NCBI GenBank assembly: GCA_024752435.1
Contig: CP103022.1
Coordinates: 868,001-932,000 of the forward strand
DNA length: 64,000 nt
Direction of reading: 5' to 3'
DNA from: Allantophomopsis cytisporea
Lineage: Eukaryota; Ascomycota; Leotiomycetes; Phacidiales; Phacidiaceae
Below, one piece after another: positions 34,820 through 48,500 of the stretch. The position numbers and the translations under genes are program-made. The notes below the pieces were generated by a model. The model saw only the letters and a program-made list of their open reading frames with translations. It was not told where the DNA came from and made no database searches. Positions within the stretch are counted from its first letter, which is position 1, and every line of letters starts with the position of its first letter.

Positions 34820-36642
34820 ACCGCATATAATGCGATGCTATGACGAAGTATTGAATATCACGTTAGCATGGAGTTTTATCAATTCTATCAATTCTATCAA
34901 TTACTATCAAAGCAATGGTTTTATGTTCAGTGATTCTTAGTTTCACTTCAGACGCACATGTTATATCATAATTATGAAAGAAAAGGGAAGTATAACGGAT
35001 TGTTCTTTTCTTCTAGACCGATTATAACGTATTGTCATAAATCTGAGAGAGGGCCAATTATAAACTATGGGGTAACTACATCCTATAAATCGCTTGATAC
35101 ATAATATTACCAACAGCCAAAACATCCATTTTTAATATCAATTTCTCAACACTAGTTAGTATTTGCTTATACTCATGTCATACTCAGGTTAGAGGTGCGT
35201 CTCTTGGAGGAATGCCTTCAGGTTAGAGGTGCGTCTCTTGGAGGAATGTCTTCAAGTACGAATAGTAACCGAATAAGGGATCTCGTAGACCTGCTGGCCG
35301 CCTCGAGAAAAATCTATTCGTTTTTTGATACTCAAAGTTCTTATGGTCGGGAGACCGGGGTAAATGACTCCGAATGCACAGACATATTTTGTATGGGATT
35401 TTGAGACCTATCAAATTGATTGTGTGATAGAGAAATCCCTTTACAGTCTGTGAACTGCGAATTAGTTTCCTCGGATTTGACCAAGATATTTTGGCACTTC
35501 AAGAGTAATCTTATCTGATTTGTGGAGAAACAGATTGTTCTTTAGAATCAAAAGTTTGGATCTGAAAATAGTGGTGCAGCAGACGAGAGAAACCAAGGAC
35601 AGCATGCATAGTGTATTTATCCGCTCCCATTCAGCCAACGGTGCCCGATATCTCGAATCAACATATTAGCCATCATATGCGCTGCCTTACCAACTCTGAA
35701 AGTAAGGGACTACTTATGCATATTGAAATAGCCTTGTAGGGTACAGGTCATCCTCGGAGAAATGATGTCTTGGTATCTCAATTGAAGGTCCGTGCTGGCT
35801 GCTCTCAATCATGGTTTTGATACGTTAGGGATTCTAATCTACAGGATAAACCTGTGCGGTATTTTACTTCAGACATGTGGTGATTCTCGAAGCGATTGCG
35901 TGTATGTTCACTCGGAGGATTGTACAGATAAGGCATGGAGATAAACAGTTGCTGTGTCAGGTTGTATAAATCAGTCTGCACTCATCGATGTGTATGTTGA
36001 TAAAATGTTCTGCTAGGTATACACCCTCCTTGCTCATAGGGACAGATAGTGATTGAGTGCTGACGATTATGTGCTTACATACAGACCAATTAGTCGCATT
36101 TACCAGTCCGAAGCATATACTTATACATGGCTGATTTTATTTAGACTTCTTCGAGCGGAAGGAAGCACATATTCCGAGGACAAATGCATTCTACAAAGGT
36201 ATTAACCCCTGAAATATGGGCGACTAGAATGATCTCATCCGCTCAGGACTCTGATAATGTCTCAATCTTAGAAAATGGAAATCTAGCCTCTTGGCGGGGA
36301 AGCAATGTGTTGCATGCTGCAGATAATGGAGTAAATGGGCATTGGAACGATAGCGATATCTTAGTCAATATTTTAAGCAGGATGGAGCAACGATCGATCA
36401 TTTCACATCTTGAGCGTACTATCTTACTCATGTTGGCACAGCTTTACAAATTATTCCTTATCTTGACTCATAGTATGGCGTGTTGCCAAGGACCATATCC
36501 AAACAATCCTGTTTGAGAGTTTAACATATTCACTTGAAGTGAGGTCTGATATCTTGGGTAGCTCAGGATTTCGCCTTTCTCGAGTTTCTTCCCATCCATC
36601 TCTGTCTAGATCATCACGCCTTCCGAAATCTAGACAATCAAC
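34820..36642. other. Intergenic region before the P450 gene
   Basis: About 1.8 kb, AT-rich, with a 34-base tandem duplication. The frame at 36184-36516 shows no recognisable motif and is not called. The last 120 bases include a pyrimidine-rich leader before the ATG at 36643. Confidence 0.55.
35184..35251. repeat. 34-base tandem duplication
   Basis: Two head-to-tail copies at 35184-35217 and 35218-35251 differ at one base (C to T). A few bases of a third copy follow. It lies in non-coding sequence. Confidence 0.92.
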
Positions 36643-38610
36643 ATGGCAAATTCTGCGAACTCGTCTTCTCTATTCACTCATGATGGTCTGCCTATCACTG
36701 TTCTCTTAGACTCTCCGGCCTTTCTCACGACTTTTGCAAGTGTGGTTGTTGGCTTGACATATTTGTTATATGCTCGTGAAGCAACAGCCCTTCGAAAGTT
36801 GCCTGGTCCATTTTTTGCAAGTGTCACAAGACTATGGCTAGTTTGGTACACCCGTAAGAAACGTCGACATCTCGATGATATTGCGTTGCATAAAAAGTAT
36901 GGACCTTTGGTCAGGATCGCACCTACGGAGGTCTCTGTCGCAAGTCCAAGTGCTGTAAGCACAATATACGGTATATACAAGAATCATAAATTCCCTTGCT
37001 TCTATTTGGTAACTAATGTTATTTACTCTAGGGGTCCGTAAGGATACATCTTTCCGGAAAGGCGCCTGGTACCGTAAGTTGATGCACCTCGATCACAAAA
37101 TCCGGTGAAATAAACTGCTTATTGACGTCTGAAGTCGGTACTGGTGGATATACAGAAGAAGGACTAGACCTACTTGGTGAAAATAACATTGATAAATATC
37201 GTATCCAACGTCGGTATATTGGACCAATCTACTCAGCAGGATCCATGAAAGACTTTGAAGGATTGATTGAAACGATATTAACTAAGAACATCAAGAAACT
37301 GCACGAAACTCCGACAAAGTATTCCGATGTTGATATGTTGTGTTCGAAGCTTGCCTTAGGTTCGTTGAATTCACCTCTTATTCCACAATCACTAACCGTT
37401 TTTACAGACTGTCTTTCCATGTGTACCTTCTCGGAATCAATGAATGTCATTGAAACGGGTGATCCAGATGGTGTTATTGCAGCACTCCATGGAGGATGGA
37501 ACTATATGCATTGGATTGGGTTCTTGCCAAAGCTTTATTTCGCCAACGAATGGGTATCTAAATACATCAATTTCAATTTCTGGGCACGGATCAATCACGT
37601 CTCTAGTATATTCTCGGTGAGTAAAGAGTTCTCCATATATCTTCATGGTAAACAGAGTCTCATTTCACTCATCTCTGTAGTGGTCATATGAGCAATTGCA
37701 AGCTAGAATATCAGGCCAAAGCTCGGCGCCTCACACAGACATTGCTGAGAAGCTCGTGTCGCTCAATCGCGAGAAGAAAGAGTTCAGAGATGACTGGATG
37801 GTTAATATGGCCATGACAAATTTCGGTGCTGGTGTTGAAACGACCTCGATAACAATGAGCACTGCTTTGTACTATATCGTCAAAACACCAGGCGTCAAAA
37901 GTCGTGTCTTTAAGGAAATCGACTCTGCGAGAAAGGCTGGCATTCTCAGTGATCCACCACAGCTCGGAGAGCTACAAGTGGCGTTGCCATTTCTTGATGC
38001 CTGTATTTCGGAATCTATGCGATTACATCCCGTTGTCGGAATAACACTACCAAGAGTCGTTCCGGAAGGTGGTGTCGAGATTGAAGGCTATTTTCTCCCA
38101 GCTGGTGTAAGTTCTGCTTCTCTCGGACTTAAATACCACGTGTTTGGGCTAAACAAAAATGTAGACTACTGTTGGAATCAATCCTTGGGTTCTCAATCGA
38201 GATGAGACCATTTTTGGCCCTGATGCCGACCAGTATAGACCTGAGAGGTGGCTTGATATGACCAAAGATGACAAAATAGTAATTGGTGAGTTTCACATGC
38301 TTTCTGATAATGATTTAACATCGAATTGACACTTTTGAAGACAGGTATTCTCTGAAATTTGGACATGGTGCTCGCACATGTCCAGGTCAATGTACGTGAT
38401 AGCAATACCTCTACAATTCGATGAAGCTGACTAATGTTTAATCTGATAGATTTGGCGCAGTCCATTTATACTAGGGTCCTTCCGGCTCTCCTTATGCATT
38501 TTGACTGGGATTTCAAGGATTCCAAAGTAGATTACGAGGTTGTAACTATGTTTATGCCAAGACTGCATGATGTGGAGATGACTTGGACTCCGAGAACCTC
38601 GACATTGTGA
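36643..38610 (+). CDS. Cytochrome P450 monooxygenase
   Basis: Eight exons, 36643-36970, 37032-37073, 37135-37359, 37408-37616, 37681-38106, 38165-38285, 38341-38391 and 38450-38610, join in frame to 520 residues. An N-terminal hydrophobic anchor (about residues 26-46) is followed by a proline hinge (KLPGPF). The I-helix reads GAGVETTS from residue 317, the K-helix ExxR is E379-R382, and YRPERW is present. The heme loop FGHGARTCPG holds the ligand Cys464. All hallmark residues are intact, so it should be an ER-bound oxygenase. It is the gene block neighbour of the exporter and PKS, which makes oxidation of the polyketide the likely role. The last intron before the heme loop needs a GAAG acceptor, which is a modest uncertainty. 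Confidence 0.88.
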
Positions 38611-39094
38611 TAAGATGGATATCTTTTCGCCATTTCGAATTTATTTAATTTGTTTTTCTCACTGAAAGGCCTCAACTTTCTGCACCTTTCGCTCTTGGTT
38701 TCTTAACAAGCTACACGATTCAATTACATTTTCATTATTCCGTGACTGCCTGACATTGAAACTCGTGTGAAGCCTTTAAGATACTCCTTGTTTATATCTC
38801 AATCAAGACTGCAGATTCATATTGCATTGGAGTGAAGAAAATCAGATTCATGGTACTTTAAATACATCTTAAAGTCATATATCGCAGAGCCACGAAAGAT
38901 GGTTCAGAGAGGTTAAACAGGCGAGAGCTTCTGCCGCTTCTACGAAACGAGATCAACTGTACATTCGGAGGTAGATTGTTATAGTTTTATCTATACAATA
39001 ATGCTTTACCTATTCTAAAAGTATATAAGAAGAAATAAGGAAGAAGCAATGTTACAAATGCATGAGAAGTATCAAAATATTTTCTAGCAATGCT
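38611..39094. other. Convergent 3' region of P450 and exporter genes
   Basis: About 0.5 kb of AT-rich sequence between two converging genes. Nothing else was seen. Confidence 0.6.
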
Positions 39095-41048
39095 TCAGTT
39101 GTGACCATCTTCCTCAATTGCCGCATTCCTACTATTGTCTGGCTTATCTTTAACACTCCTCCAATGCATAGCAAAGCTTGATAGTAAAGCCCCTGCTCCT
39201 ACAGCAATCGGCAAAATGAACGCTCTCATAAGTGCATAGTTGTAAGCTTCTCTGACTAAAACTATCAGACGACCGGAAACAACTGAATCAACTTTTGTTG
39301 CTCCAGCTGCGATGATAGCTGAGGCGTCAAGGCCCGGGATCTTTTGAAGCCGCTCCAACAGCTTGCTGGCGAATATATTCTGTGCAATGCTGATGGAGAC
39401 TGCACCCCCCAGAGCATTGAAGAATCCGACCAATCCACTACCAGAAGGCATATCGTTTTTGGGAAGCACGACTTGAACTGCAATGAAAGGAATCTGTACA
39501 GCCATGCCTACACCAAGACCTGGGGGTATCTGATAACCAATCCACTCACCAACAGAGCTATTCACTTTGAGGCTGAACAAAAGCCCGGATCCGATAGCTG
39601 TCAATGTGGCACCTACCCATAGGAATGGAACATAGTAGCCAATCCTACTGATAGACGGACCAGTGACTAAGGTTATGCCTGTCATAGATACTAAATATGG
39701 CAATATTCGCACGCCCGAAGCCGAAGGGCTTGAGCCTTTAATTGCTTGGAAGTAGAATGGTAGATAGTAGGCGTGCGTATTGACGGCCATGGCAAGCAGG
39801 CATGAAAATATGCAACTCGCGGCTACCGTTCGATGTGTTATGATCTTCAGAGGGATTGTAACCCTAACGAAGTCAGCACAGGATTAAGTATATTACAGTG
39901 GAAATACACTTACTCATTCTCATGCCGGAATTGAAGTCCAACAAAGATAATGATCAACACAGCGAATGCTAGCATGCAGCCCCAGACTTTGGAATTTGAC
40001 CAAGGGTAAACGACTCCTCCCCATTGTAAAGCTAGTAACAATGCAACCATTCCAGAAATCAGAAAGAACGCCCCTACCAGGTCTATTTTTGCGATCTTCT
40101 GTTTCACCGAAAGATTTTCATCTACTTTCGAAGGGTTCTTGAAGTATATCAAGATCAGTGTGACAGCTAATGCGCCAAATGCTGATATTTGGTGTCAGCA
40201 ATTGCCGAAGCATCAAAAATGACGTTATCCTACGTAGATTTATCCAGAAGCAGAATCTCCAAGTGAGAGCAGCGGATTCAGTAAACACCCCACCAAGCAG
40301 TGGACCTGCCACTGATGCCACTCCATACATGCTGGAAACAAATGCAACGAAGGTTGGCCTTCGACGTAATGGTACGGTGTGCCCGATTATAATCAAACTA
40401 CCAGAAAAAATGCCGGCTGCACCTGACCCAGCGATTGCACGGCCAACAATCAGAGCGGGAGAATTTCGAGCCGTTGCAATGACGATAGATCCAATCTCGA
40501 ATAGCGAAACAGCAGTTATATAAGTCCACTTGACGTTGAAGTAGGTGTAAATCTTCCCGTAGGTGGGCTGAAGAGACATCTGAAAGAGGAGATATGCACT
40601 TCCATACCAGCCGACGTCATCTAAACTGTTGAAGTCGCTAGTGATCCGGGGAATGGCAGTCGCTGAATCATACTAGTCAGCACTTGAAAGATAGACGACT
40701 GAGAGGTGCCGAGATATCATTCTTACCTATGATATTGTTGTCTAGTGCCATAACAAAAACACCGAACATAAGTGCGAAGGCCATCATCCACATAGCGAAT
40801 CCACTGAGATGGTTTGTATCATCTTCTGACTCCTCTTCGCGATGCTCTTCAGTCACAGTCATTGTGTTCGGGACTGTCACAGCTTTTTCTTCATCCGCAG
40901 AGGGTTCCAACATCGTTGCTGATTCATTTTGGGGGCTTTCCTTCTCGAGTTCTTCTGGCTGCGTGCTTTGAGATTCAAGAATGCGGTCGGCCTTTATTGG
41001 TACATCGCGACAATCTTGGGAGTTTCGGGTGGGCTCAGGTGCCGCCAT
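39095..41048 (-). CDS. MFS exporter, DHA2 family (14 membrane segments)
   Basis: Four exons on the minus strand, 41048-40727, 40662-40234, 40181-39914 and 39863-39095, join to 595 residues. About 88 acidic, hydrophilic residues precede helix 1. DHA2 signatures are clear: ALDNNIIATAIPRIT in helix 1, DVGWYGSAYLL in helix 2, QPTYGKIYTYF in the loop, and WRFCFWINLPFGA before helix 7. Such proteins pump fungal secondary metabolites out of the cell by proton antiport. It is divergent from the PKS with 1.5 kb between their starts, and it is a natural candidate for product export or self-protection. Confidence 0.87.
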
Positions 41049-42583
41049 CGGACTTCAAAGAGCGGCAAATTGAGTGAATAAGGCAAATATTCTTCAGAAC
41101 AATTTCAATAATCTGTAATAAGAAAAAACTGGAAGTAGGTTCGGGGGCTTTGAATTCTGAAATTAGGGTGAAGGGAAATCCAAGTGAGTCTTCGTATTTG
41201 ATTCGTCGGGTACTTCGATATGTGTAATGTCCACCCTAGTTTGAGCGTGTGATGTTAGATCAGACTGCTTTCCTTTCAGGAGGAATAGTTTTGGCAAAAT
41301 GTCTGGCACGAAATAGATGGATGAGAGGAGACGAAGATAGGATCGAAGGGACGATGTTCCGTGGTACTAAAATTTTCCATGGAGCCCGAATTGTGGCTTA
41401 TGCAGTAAACCTCATGGATTGTGAAATTCCCTTATGGTTCGAAGAATCTCTAGCAATTCTGGGGAAATCTGGGGTCTGTGGGGGAGATATACACACGCCT
41501 CTCTAGGATCTTCGTACCCGCTGAATGGCTCGGAAAGTTGTTAATGTTCATTGGCCAGTGTGACGGCTTCATGAACCCTTCTTATCTGAAAGAGACACCG
41601 GTGGACGCGATAAAGCTCCAAGGTCCACCTATGTCTATTGTGCAATGTGTATAAGCTCATGGCGTGCTACCACAACGGTCCGAGCCGCGAAATCTATTCA
41701 TTCAGTTATAGATGTCTCCTTTACTTCAATGTTTTTGATAAACCGATTTTATTGGTGGTCTTTGGGCCAATTATTTGTGGGCTATCCTAAGAATGTTACG
41801 GAGGGTCATGTTCCGAGACCATCTCGTAGCAGCAGACAAGGAAGTAGATAACAAGGTTTCTCATCAGCCATGTCTTCATTATTGAGTGTATCCTTGGTAT
41901 CGTTCTGGGATATACACAGAAAAAACTTACAGTTTAGTTCCGACTTAGTCGCTTTTTGATAGCCCTGTCTGATGTATTCACGGCCTCAAGAATAGATCTT
42001 CACTGCGACACAGGTGTGTAACACTTCCGAGTATTTTCCTCGTTGCATTGATTAGAAGACTCAAAAAGTGTTTACGTGCCTCATTCCTGCATCGGCAATA
42101 CATTCCTGCGAGAGAGGGCTTTACACTCGTACCAGGGATATCAGTTTCAATCGAAACGACAGGGATAGTATCTTCTTTAGGTAAGGACACCAAAGAAGAT
42201 ATTGGTATCATGAACCCAAACAATATGTTCTTACATACCTGATATGTGAGCGCTCAAGAGGTATTATTGGAGGAGAAAGTGATATCGTACGTGTCTGCTT
42301 CTTGAAGAGTTACTCTTATGGGAAGATACGCAAGCATGATAAGCTAGGTAAAAGTGTTAGTAAGCTCTGGATTAACCAAGAGAAAAAATCAATGAATAAG
42401 AAAGTGTCAAAAGTGAAGTATAGCAAGACCTTGGAAATGATTTGCACGAAATCTTGAAGTAGCCCCAACAGCCATTTCCCTCATATATGCGAACCTTTCC
42501 AAATTGAAGCATACGTATAGCACTTGAGCTCCAACTAACACGAACCTATTTCATTCCCACCTACCAAGCGACCATTGATCAAC
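41049..42583. promoter_or_regulatory. Divergent promoter of exporter and PKS genes
   Basis: About 1.5 kb between outward-facing starts. Frames at 41249-41506 and 41645-41851 have no recognisable motif. No strong palindrome or repeated operator was noticed, and the ATCCGAT element of the polyol block was not seen here. Confidence 0.5.
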
Positions 42584-45500
42584 ATGAATTCTTCGAACGT
42601 TCCTATTGCTGTTATTGGGATGAGTTGTAGACTGCCGGGCGGCGCAACGAGTCCAGACAAGCTATGGGATATGCTCATGGAGGGGCGAAGCGCTTGGAGT
42701 GATGTCCCTAATGACCGTTTTAACTGGAAATCATTCCATCATCCAAACCCTGAGGCTAATGGTGCCCATAATCATCGAGGTGGTCATTTTCTTCAGCAAG
42801 ATATATCTGCCTTTGATGCAGCGTTCTTTGGGATCTCTCCTCTTGAAGCGCAAGCTATGGACCCTCAACAAAGACTCCTACTCGAGACCTCCTTCGAAGC
42901 ATTTGAAAATGCTGGCATTTCTTTAGAAGCTATTAAAGGATCTGACACATCCGTGTACGCAGCAATGTTTAGTCGCGACTACGATCGAAATGTGTTCAAA
43001 GATGCGAGTGACATCCCTAAATACCACCTTACGGGTGTCGGAGAAGCACTCGTATCGAACAGGTTATCATACGTCTTGGATCTGAAAGGTCCATCTATGA
43101 CACTCGATACAGGCTGTTCTGGTAGCATGGTTGCCTTGCATTTAGCTTGCCAAAGCCTAAGATCTGGTGAATCGAAGATGGCCGTTGTGGGCGGCACCAA
43201 CTTGATCCTAAGCCCAGATCACTTGATCACAATGTCTCACTTACAGTAAGTCCAATTCAACATCATACTAGACGGTGACTGACTGAAGCTAGTATGCTAA
43301 ATGACCATGGTATATCATACTCCTTTGACAGTCGGGGTAGTGGATATGGGCGCGGCGAAGGGGTTACCACCATTATTGTTAAGCTGCTCGAGGACGCCAT
43401 AAAGGATGGAGATCCTATCCGAGCTGTGATCCGAAATACGGCTGTAAACCAGGACGGAAAGACCAATGGTATTACACTTCCAAGTCAAGAGTCTCAACAA
43501 AATCTCGAATGGAAAATCTATGAAGCCGCAGGAATCAACCCTCACGACATCCCGTATGTTGAAGCACACGGTACTGGTACCATTGCAGGAGATGTTGCAG
43601 AATTGAGAGCCATCTCAAATGTTTTCACCAACAACTCATCTCGCAAAGTGCCTCTTTATGTTGGATCTGTCAAGTCTAACATTGGTCATCTCGAAAGTTC
43701 CAGTGGACTTGCTGGTTTAATTAAAGCCATACTTGTGTTGGAAAAGGGGTTGATTCCCCCTAATGTTAATTTGAAAGCATTCAAGAGGGACCTCCGACTT
43801 GAAGCATGGAATATCGAAGTAAGTTATGCGCTTGCCGCTGAAGACTTAGGCTAACCAAGCCCTTAGATACCCACCGAGATTCAAAGCTGGCCTAATGATA
43901 CACTCCGCTGTGCCTCTGTAAACAGTTTTGGATATGGTGGCACAAATGCACATGCCATCATAGAAGCAGCTGCAGAATCATACGAGGGACACTATAATTG
44001 CTACCAGAACGGAGATATCAAGGGCGACAAGATCAATTTCAACAGTCAGAATGGCTTTGTGCATTCGCAAATTCTCCCATCCGATACTAGAACTCAAGAG
44101 GAGCTGGTCTCTGAGAGAATAACCTATGCGATTCCCTGGCTAGTAGTTCTGACCGCAAAATCAGAGAAATCACTCCAAGGAACTGTGGAAACTCTTCACG
44201 CTTGGACACAGAAGCCTCAACAAGCAGGGGTAGACATGCAAGACCTAGCATACACCCTTTCGTGTCGTCGATCTGTTATGCCTTGGAGATATGCTTTCGT
44301 TGCTAAGACACAAGATGAGCTAGCAAAATCACTATCTTCGATTTCAATTCGACCACAAAAGTCATCGACGGATGTTCGGATTTGTTTCCTTTTCACCGGT
44401 CAAGGAGCTCAATGGTTCGCTATGGGGCGTGAGCTTATCGAAACTCAAACAGTATTTCGAGAGTCGATGGTCAAATCTGACGAGATACTTCGATCGCTAG
44501 GAGCTTCTTGGAGTCTGATAGAGGAATTGTCGCTCGAAAAGTCTTTGAGTAGAATCAACAAGAGTGAAATTGCTCAGCCAGCTAGCACTGCTCTTCAAAT
44601 AGCTCTAGTTGATATGCTTCAAATCTTAGGCATCACACCAAGTGCAGTTGTTGGTCATTCCAGCGGGGAGATCGCCGCAGCGTATGCCGCTGGAGCATTA
44701 ACCCACGACATGGCTCTCAAAGTATCTTTTCAACGCAGTTTCATCTCCAGTATCTGTAGTAGAACTTTGGCAAATAAAGGTGCTATGCTTGCCGTCGGTA
44801 TGGGTGAAACCGATATTTTAAAGCACATCGCAGATGTCAATCATGGTACAGCTGTTGTAGCTTGCGTCAATAGCCCATCAAGCACCACCATTTCTGGCGA
44901 TGAAGATGCAATCATCGAATTGATGGCATCACTTGATCATTCAAGTGTGTTCAACAAAAGACTCAATGTTGATACAGCATACCATTCTCATCATATGAGT
45001 AAGGTGGCTGATGAATACATCAATTCGCTCGGTGACCTCGTTTCTGGGGTTCCAAGTCCGTCCGTGAGATTCATATCCTCAGTTACAGGACTCCCAAAGA
45101 TCTCTGATTTTGGGCCATCGTACTGGGTTGAGAACCTTGTCTCTCAAGTGAAATATAGCCAGGCCGTACAAAAGTTATGTCGCTTACAGCAAGCGGAATC
45201 ATCATCGATGATGGTCCCACCATCATACGCGTTCATCGAAATTGGATCGCATAGTGCCTTGTCTGGTCCAACAAGCCAATCAATCAAGCATCTGGGCCAG
45301 GCGACCTTTAAACACTTTTATGTTCCCACACTCGTCCGAAATAAAGATGCCATTCAAACAACTCTCGAAGCTGTCGGAAAACTCTTTGAACATGGATCCC
45401 CCATAGATCTAAAAGCGACAATCTCATTGAGTTTATCTCCGAGAGTTCCACGAGTTCTCTCTAATCTTCCTCCATACTCTTGGGATCATTCAACTTCCCA

Positions 45501-48500
45501 CTGGTATGAGTCAAGACTGAGCAGAGATTACCGACGCAGACCCCATGCCCATCATGACTTGTTGGGCGACCGCATATTGGCGAGCACGTCTCTTGAGCCT
45601 AGTTGGCGCTATCTTATTAGTCTAGAAGCTTTGCCATGGCTTAAAGAGCACGTTATTGATAACTTTGTGGTCTTTCCAGGAGCGGGCTATCTGTGTATGG
45701 CTATAGAAGCTGTTAAGCAGATAAGTCAAGATCGAAATCCTTCTCATACTATCGGGAGATATGACCTAAAGAATGTGTCGTTCTTGAAAGCTCTCACTAT
45801 CCCAGAAGGTCCAGCCAAACTGGAAATACAAATTCGTTTAAGGTCTTTGGGTAATACGGAACTCTCTTGTGAGGAATTCTCAGTCACATCACTCGGTCAT
45901 GATGGAGTCTGGCGAGAACACTGTAAAGGAATTGTTACTGTTGAGTTTCTCGCTGCTGAAGAGAAATCTAGCTTGAGATATTCAGATAACGGCAAGGATG
46001 TAGTCGACAAAGTGCTGAAGAGTTGTCTGGAGAAACTTGACTCGCAACAATTATATCGCGATTTAGAAGCCAACGGCAATGTTTATGGGAAGAATTTCGC
46101 GATTATCCACGATTTCTCGATTGGTAACAGTGAAGCTGTTGGGACATTGACGATTCCAGATGTCGCTTCGACGATGCCTGCACAGTTTATGCAGCCACAT
46201 GTTATACACCCTTCAACTTTAGATGCTATTCTACATCCATGTCTACCAGTTTTCTCTCGAATCTGTGGACCAGGAGCTGTAATGCCGACCACATTGGAAG
46301 GAGTTTCCATTTCCGCAAATCTCTTGAATCATCCTGGTACAGCTTTGTTAGTGGCCACCACACTTACTCGAGAGGGACGAAAGACAGCAATAGCAGAGAC
46401 AACCGTCGTTCAGAAGAGCGGAAACTCTGGCGAAGAGGCTGTTTTGACAATCACTGGAGCAGAACTTCGAGGCATTGGAGAGGCTTCGTCTTCTGATTCA
46501 GAGTCCTTGATGGGCCGGCAGCTCGGTCATAGAATGGTATGGAGCGTTGACGTTGATTTCTTCCCATCCGGCTTAATACAACCTCTCGATGACATTAAAA
46601 CCGTCAATAAAATCCACCCTGTCAAGAAATTAGACATACTCAATCAGGCTGCATCTATTTACATGGCTGCTACTGTCAACACGCTGCAACGCACCCAGTC
46701 CTCAGTAGCGAAAGGTCATTATGCAGAGCTTCTTGGCTGGATGACAAGATATATAAAATCAACTCCGGAGTTCATGATGAATAGTGAGGTTGATGGATGT
46801 CTTGAAGAAGCCTCTCACTTAGGTGTTGAGGGTGAAATGCTATGTCGAGTCGGTCAAAATTTGACTTCAATCATAGAAGGAAAGGTGGAGCCATTGTCAT
46901 TGATGTTGGACGATGACTTGCTATACCGATTGTATGCTGATGATTCATCTACTCAATGTTATATTCATATGGCGGACTACCTTCAACATCTCAGTTTTAA
47001 GAATCCTTCCATGTCAATCCTAGAAATTGGAGCTGGGACCGGCGGTGCCACCCTACCACTTTTGAAGGCTCTCAGTCAAAACGAAGACTTGAAATTGGCA
47101 AGCTACGACTTCACCGACATATCATCTGGTTTCTTTGAACGTGCTCGATCGCTTCTACAAACTTGGTCGGACGTCATCAGCTACAAGACCCTTGACATTG
47201 GAAATGACCCAATGATCCAAGGTTTTGGCGAGAACATATATGATTTGGTTGTGGCTGCCAATGTTCTTCACACTACAAGTAGTATGGATATAACTCTGAA
47301 GCATGTTAGAAAGCTGTTAAAGCCCGGCGGAAGGCTTGTCCTGATTGAGGTTACCAGACTCCCGGCATATCTCAATGTGATTTTCGGAACTCTCCCTGGA
47401 TGGTGGGCCGGGGTGGAAGACGGACGTACAGATAGTCCACTTCTTTCTCAAGATCAATGGGATCATAGCTTATCTCGTTCAGGATTCAACGGATTAGATT
47501 TTGCCGTAGATGACTATGCCGGATCAGCTCAGAGGTCGACAATGATGGTCGCGAAGGCTGCAACAGCTGACAAGCCGGCCTTACCAACGATAGGTATAAT
47601 CGCAGCAAACGACGAGGGATTCTTAGGTTCTAAGATCAAGAACATACTCAGACAAACCGATTATGAGTATTCTTCTGTATATTTGCCTCTGGGATCTGCA
47701 GACCCGAACATTGCTTACGTCGTAATTGATGACGCCGAATCTCCGTTAATGGCTAATCCTAATGAGGATCAATTCCAATCAATCACACATCTTCTCACAC
47801 ATGGTACTCAGATTCTGTGGATTTCAGCACCAACGACCGAAACATCAATCAAAAATCCAGAGAACGGACTCATTACTGGTTTAGCTCGTACTGCAAGGGC
47901 AGAAAATGAGGCGCTGCGATTTGTGACCTTAGACATACAGAAAACCCCCATCGAGTGTCAGGAAGTTATAGGCTTTACGATTCTGAATATTCTTGTATCA
48001 TCATTCGGTGAGATACTTGGGGTTCCAAAGACTGATGAATTTGAGTACACGTATAGAGATGGTCAATTGCTAATACCAAGGGTCGTCCCTGATACAAAGA
48101 TCAATTCTTGGATTGAGGAGTCAGTAAATAAGCCTGGCGTTGGGACGAGCCTCTTCCATCAGGATGGGAGGGTTTTACAATTGGAGGTCGAGAAACCTGG
48201 ACTTCTTTCGAGTCTACGATTTATCAATACACACTTCTCTAAACCTTTGGGTTCTCATGAAGTAGAAGTTGAGATCAAAGCTTTCGGGGTAGAAGAGAAG
48301 GATATTCTGGTGGCTCTAGAGCAGACGAAATCCGGAACGCTAATGTATGGAGAATGTGCTGGTATCATCACTGCTGTCGGGTCAGACTATGTAAACAATT
48401 TCTCAGTGGGCGACAATGTCTGTACCCTTGGTTCTCAACACTACTCGGGCCATGCTATATTCGAAGGTACAAACATCCATCATATCCCAGCTTCAATATC

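Noticed and set aside
36184..36516. Plus-strand frame of 110 codons before the P450 gene
   Set aside because: No recognisable domain; it lies in AT-rich intergenic DNA and a minus-strand frame overlaps it.
41249..41506. Plus-strand frame of 85 codons in the exporter/PKS promoter
   Set aside because: No motif; it lies in a divergent promoter and is of a length expected by chance.
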